DNA of 5,831 nucleotides from JAVBMO01 sp031552355 (GTDB lineage: Bacteria > Bacteroidota > Bacteroidia > Bacteroidales > P3). Positions 5,601 to 5,831 of this stretch are shown here, piece by piece. Position 1 is the first letter of the stretch. Every line of letters starts with the position of its first letter. The translations under genes were made by a program, and so were the position numbers. The notes beneath the pieces were generated by a model. It did not search any database and was not told where the DNA came from. It saw only the letters and a program-made list of their open reading frames with translations. The stretch lies in contig JAVBMO010000087.1 in the NCBI GenBank assembly GCA_031552355.1, positions 1-5,831 on the forward strand, written 5' to 3'.

Positions 5601-5831
5601 TTATCCCTTTTTATGATTATCATTAATATAATTACCTATTTCACGAATAATAATTGAAATGTTCAAGGGGCCTGAATATTTTACAACATCAAATCCGTCC
5701 ACTTCATGCCCTTTTTTAATTGGGTATAGTCTTTCAATAGATTCATCATTGAGGGGGATTGGGGGAAATGTTTGTTCATAGACATTTAATCCTTCAATAA
5801 ATTGAAAAGCTTCATATTGATGGTGGCTTTT
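5601..5831 (-). CDS. Unrecognised protein, C-terminal 76 codons (5' end outside window)
   Basis: The minus strand is open from the right edge to a TAA at 5601-5603, giving 76 residues with no start codon that would fit. The other two minus frames are interrupted by stops. The composition looks like a real protein: a mix of charged, aromatic and hydrophobic residues, no low-complexity run, and ordinary Bacteroidota codon use. Segments include YEAFQFIEGLNVYEQTFPPI (6-25), LYPIKKGHEVDGFDVVKYSG (35-54) and a final helix-like IIIREIGNYINDNHKKG (60-76). There is no signal peptide or membrane segment in this part. I cannot assign a family. It converges on sod; the stem at 5436-5470 is the nearest terminator, 130 nt beyond its stop. 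Confidence 0.65.
   Translation of the reverse strand, partial: KSHHQYEAFQFIEGLNVYEQTFPPIPLNDESIERLYPIKKGHEVDGFDVVKYSGPLNISIIIREIGNYINDNHKKG

Overview
The window looks like ordinary chromosomal sequence from a member of the Bacteroidota, perhaps Bacteroidales. It is AT-rich. The genes lack clear Shine-Dalgarno sequences and begin after A/T-rich leaders. Several are preceded by matches to the Bacteroidota -7 promoter box TAnnTTTG. The protein types also fit: an ExbB-ExbD-TonB cluster with a Bacteroidota-style TonB C-terminus, and a superoxide dismutase whose active-site surroundings resemble Porphyromonas/Bacteroides enzymes. The phylum call is an inference from these traits; no genus is claimed.

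Layout, left to right. (1) 2-496, plus strand: the C-terminal half of agmatine deiminase (aguA), cut by the left edge and followed by a hairpin terminator (524-564). (2) 564-1637, minus: a predicted lipoprotein that joins a small RcsF/DUF4156-like domain to an outer-membrane beta-barrel-like domain; it converges on aguA. (3) 1638-1845: an intergenic stretch with two candidate promoters for the lipoprotein gene and two inverted repeats at the 3' end of the next operon. (4) 1846-3786, minus: a compact three-gene operon transcribed exbB, exbD, tonB, encoding a proton-driven energiser of outer-membrane transport (or a Tol-like envelope machine). (5) 3923-3958: a strong terminator for frr. (6) 3980-4543, minus: frr, ribosome recycling factor, with its own promoter box. 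(7) 4732-5412, plus: an Fe/Mn superoxide dismutase with an N-terminal signal sequence, divergent from frr and followed by a terminator (5436-5470). (8) 5601-5831, minus: the last 76 codons of an unrecognised gene that runs off the right edge.

The genes form separate transcription units rather than one pathway. The ExbBD-TonB proteins, the lipoprotein/barrel protein and the exported dismutase all concern the cell envelope; aguA belongs to polyamine synthesis and frr to translation. I see no CRISPR array, mobile element, tRNA or rRNA, and no convincing new multi-gene system. The points most worth a second look are the lipoprotein-barrel fusion, the exported superoxide dismutase with Asn at its metal-tuning position, and the unidentified gene at the right edge.
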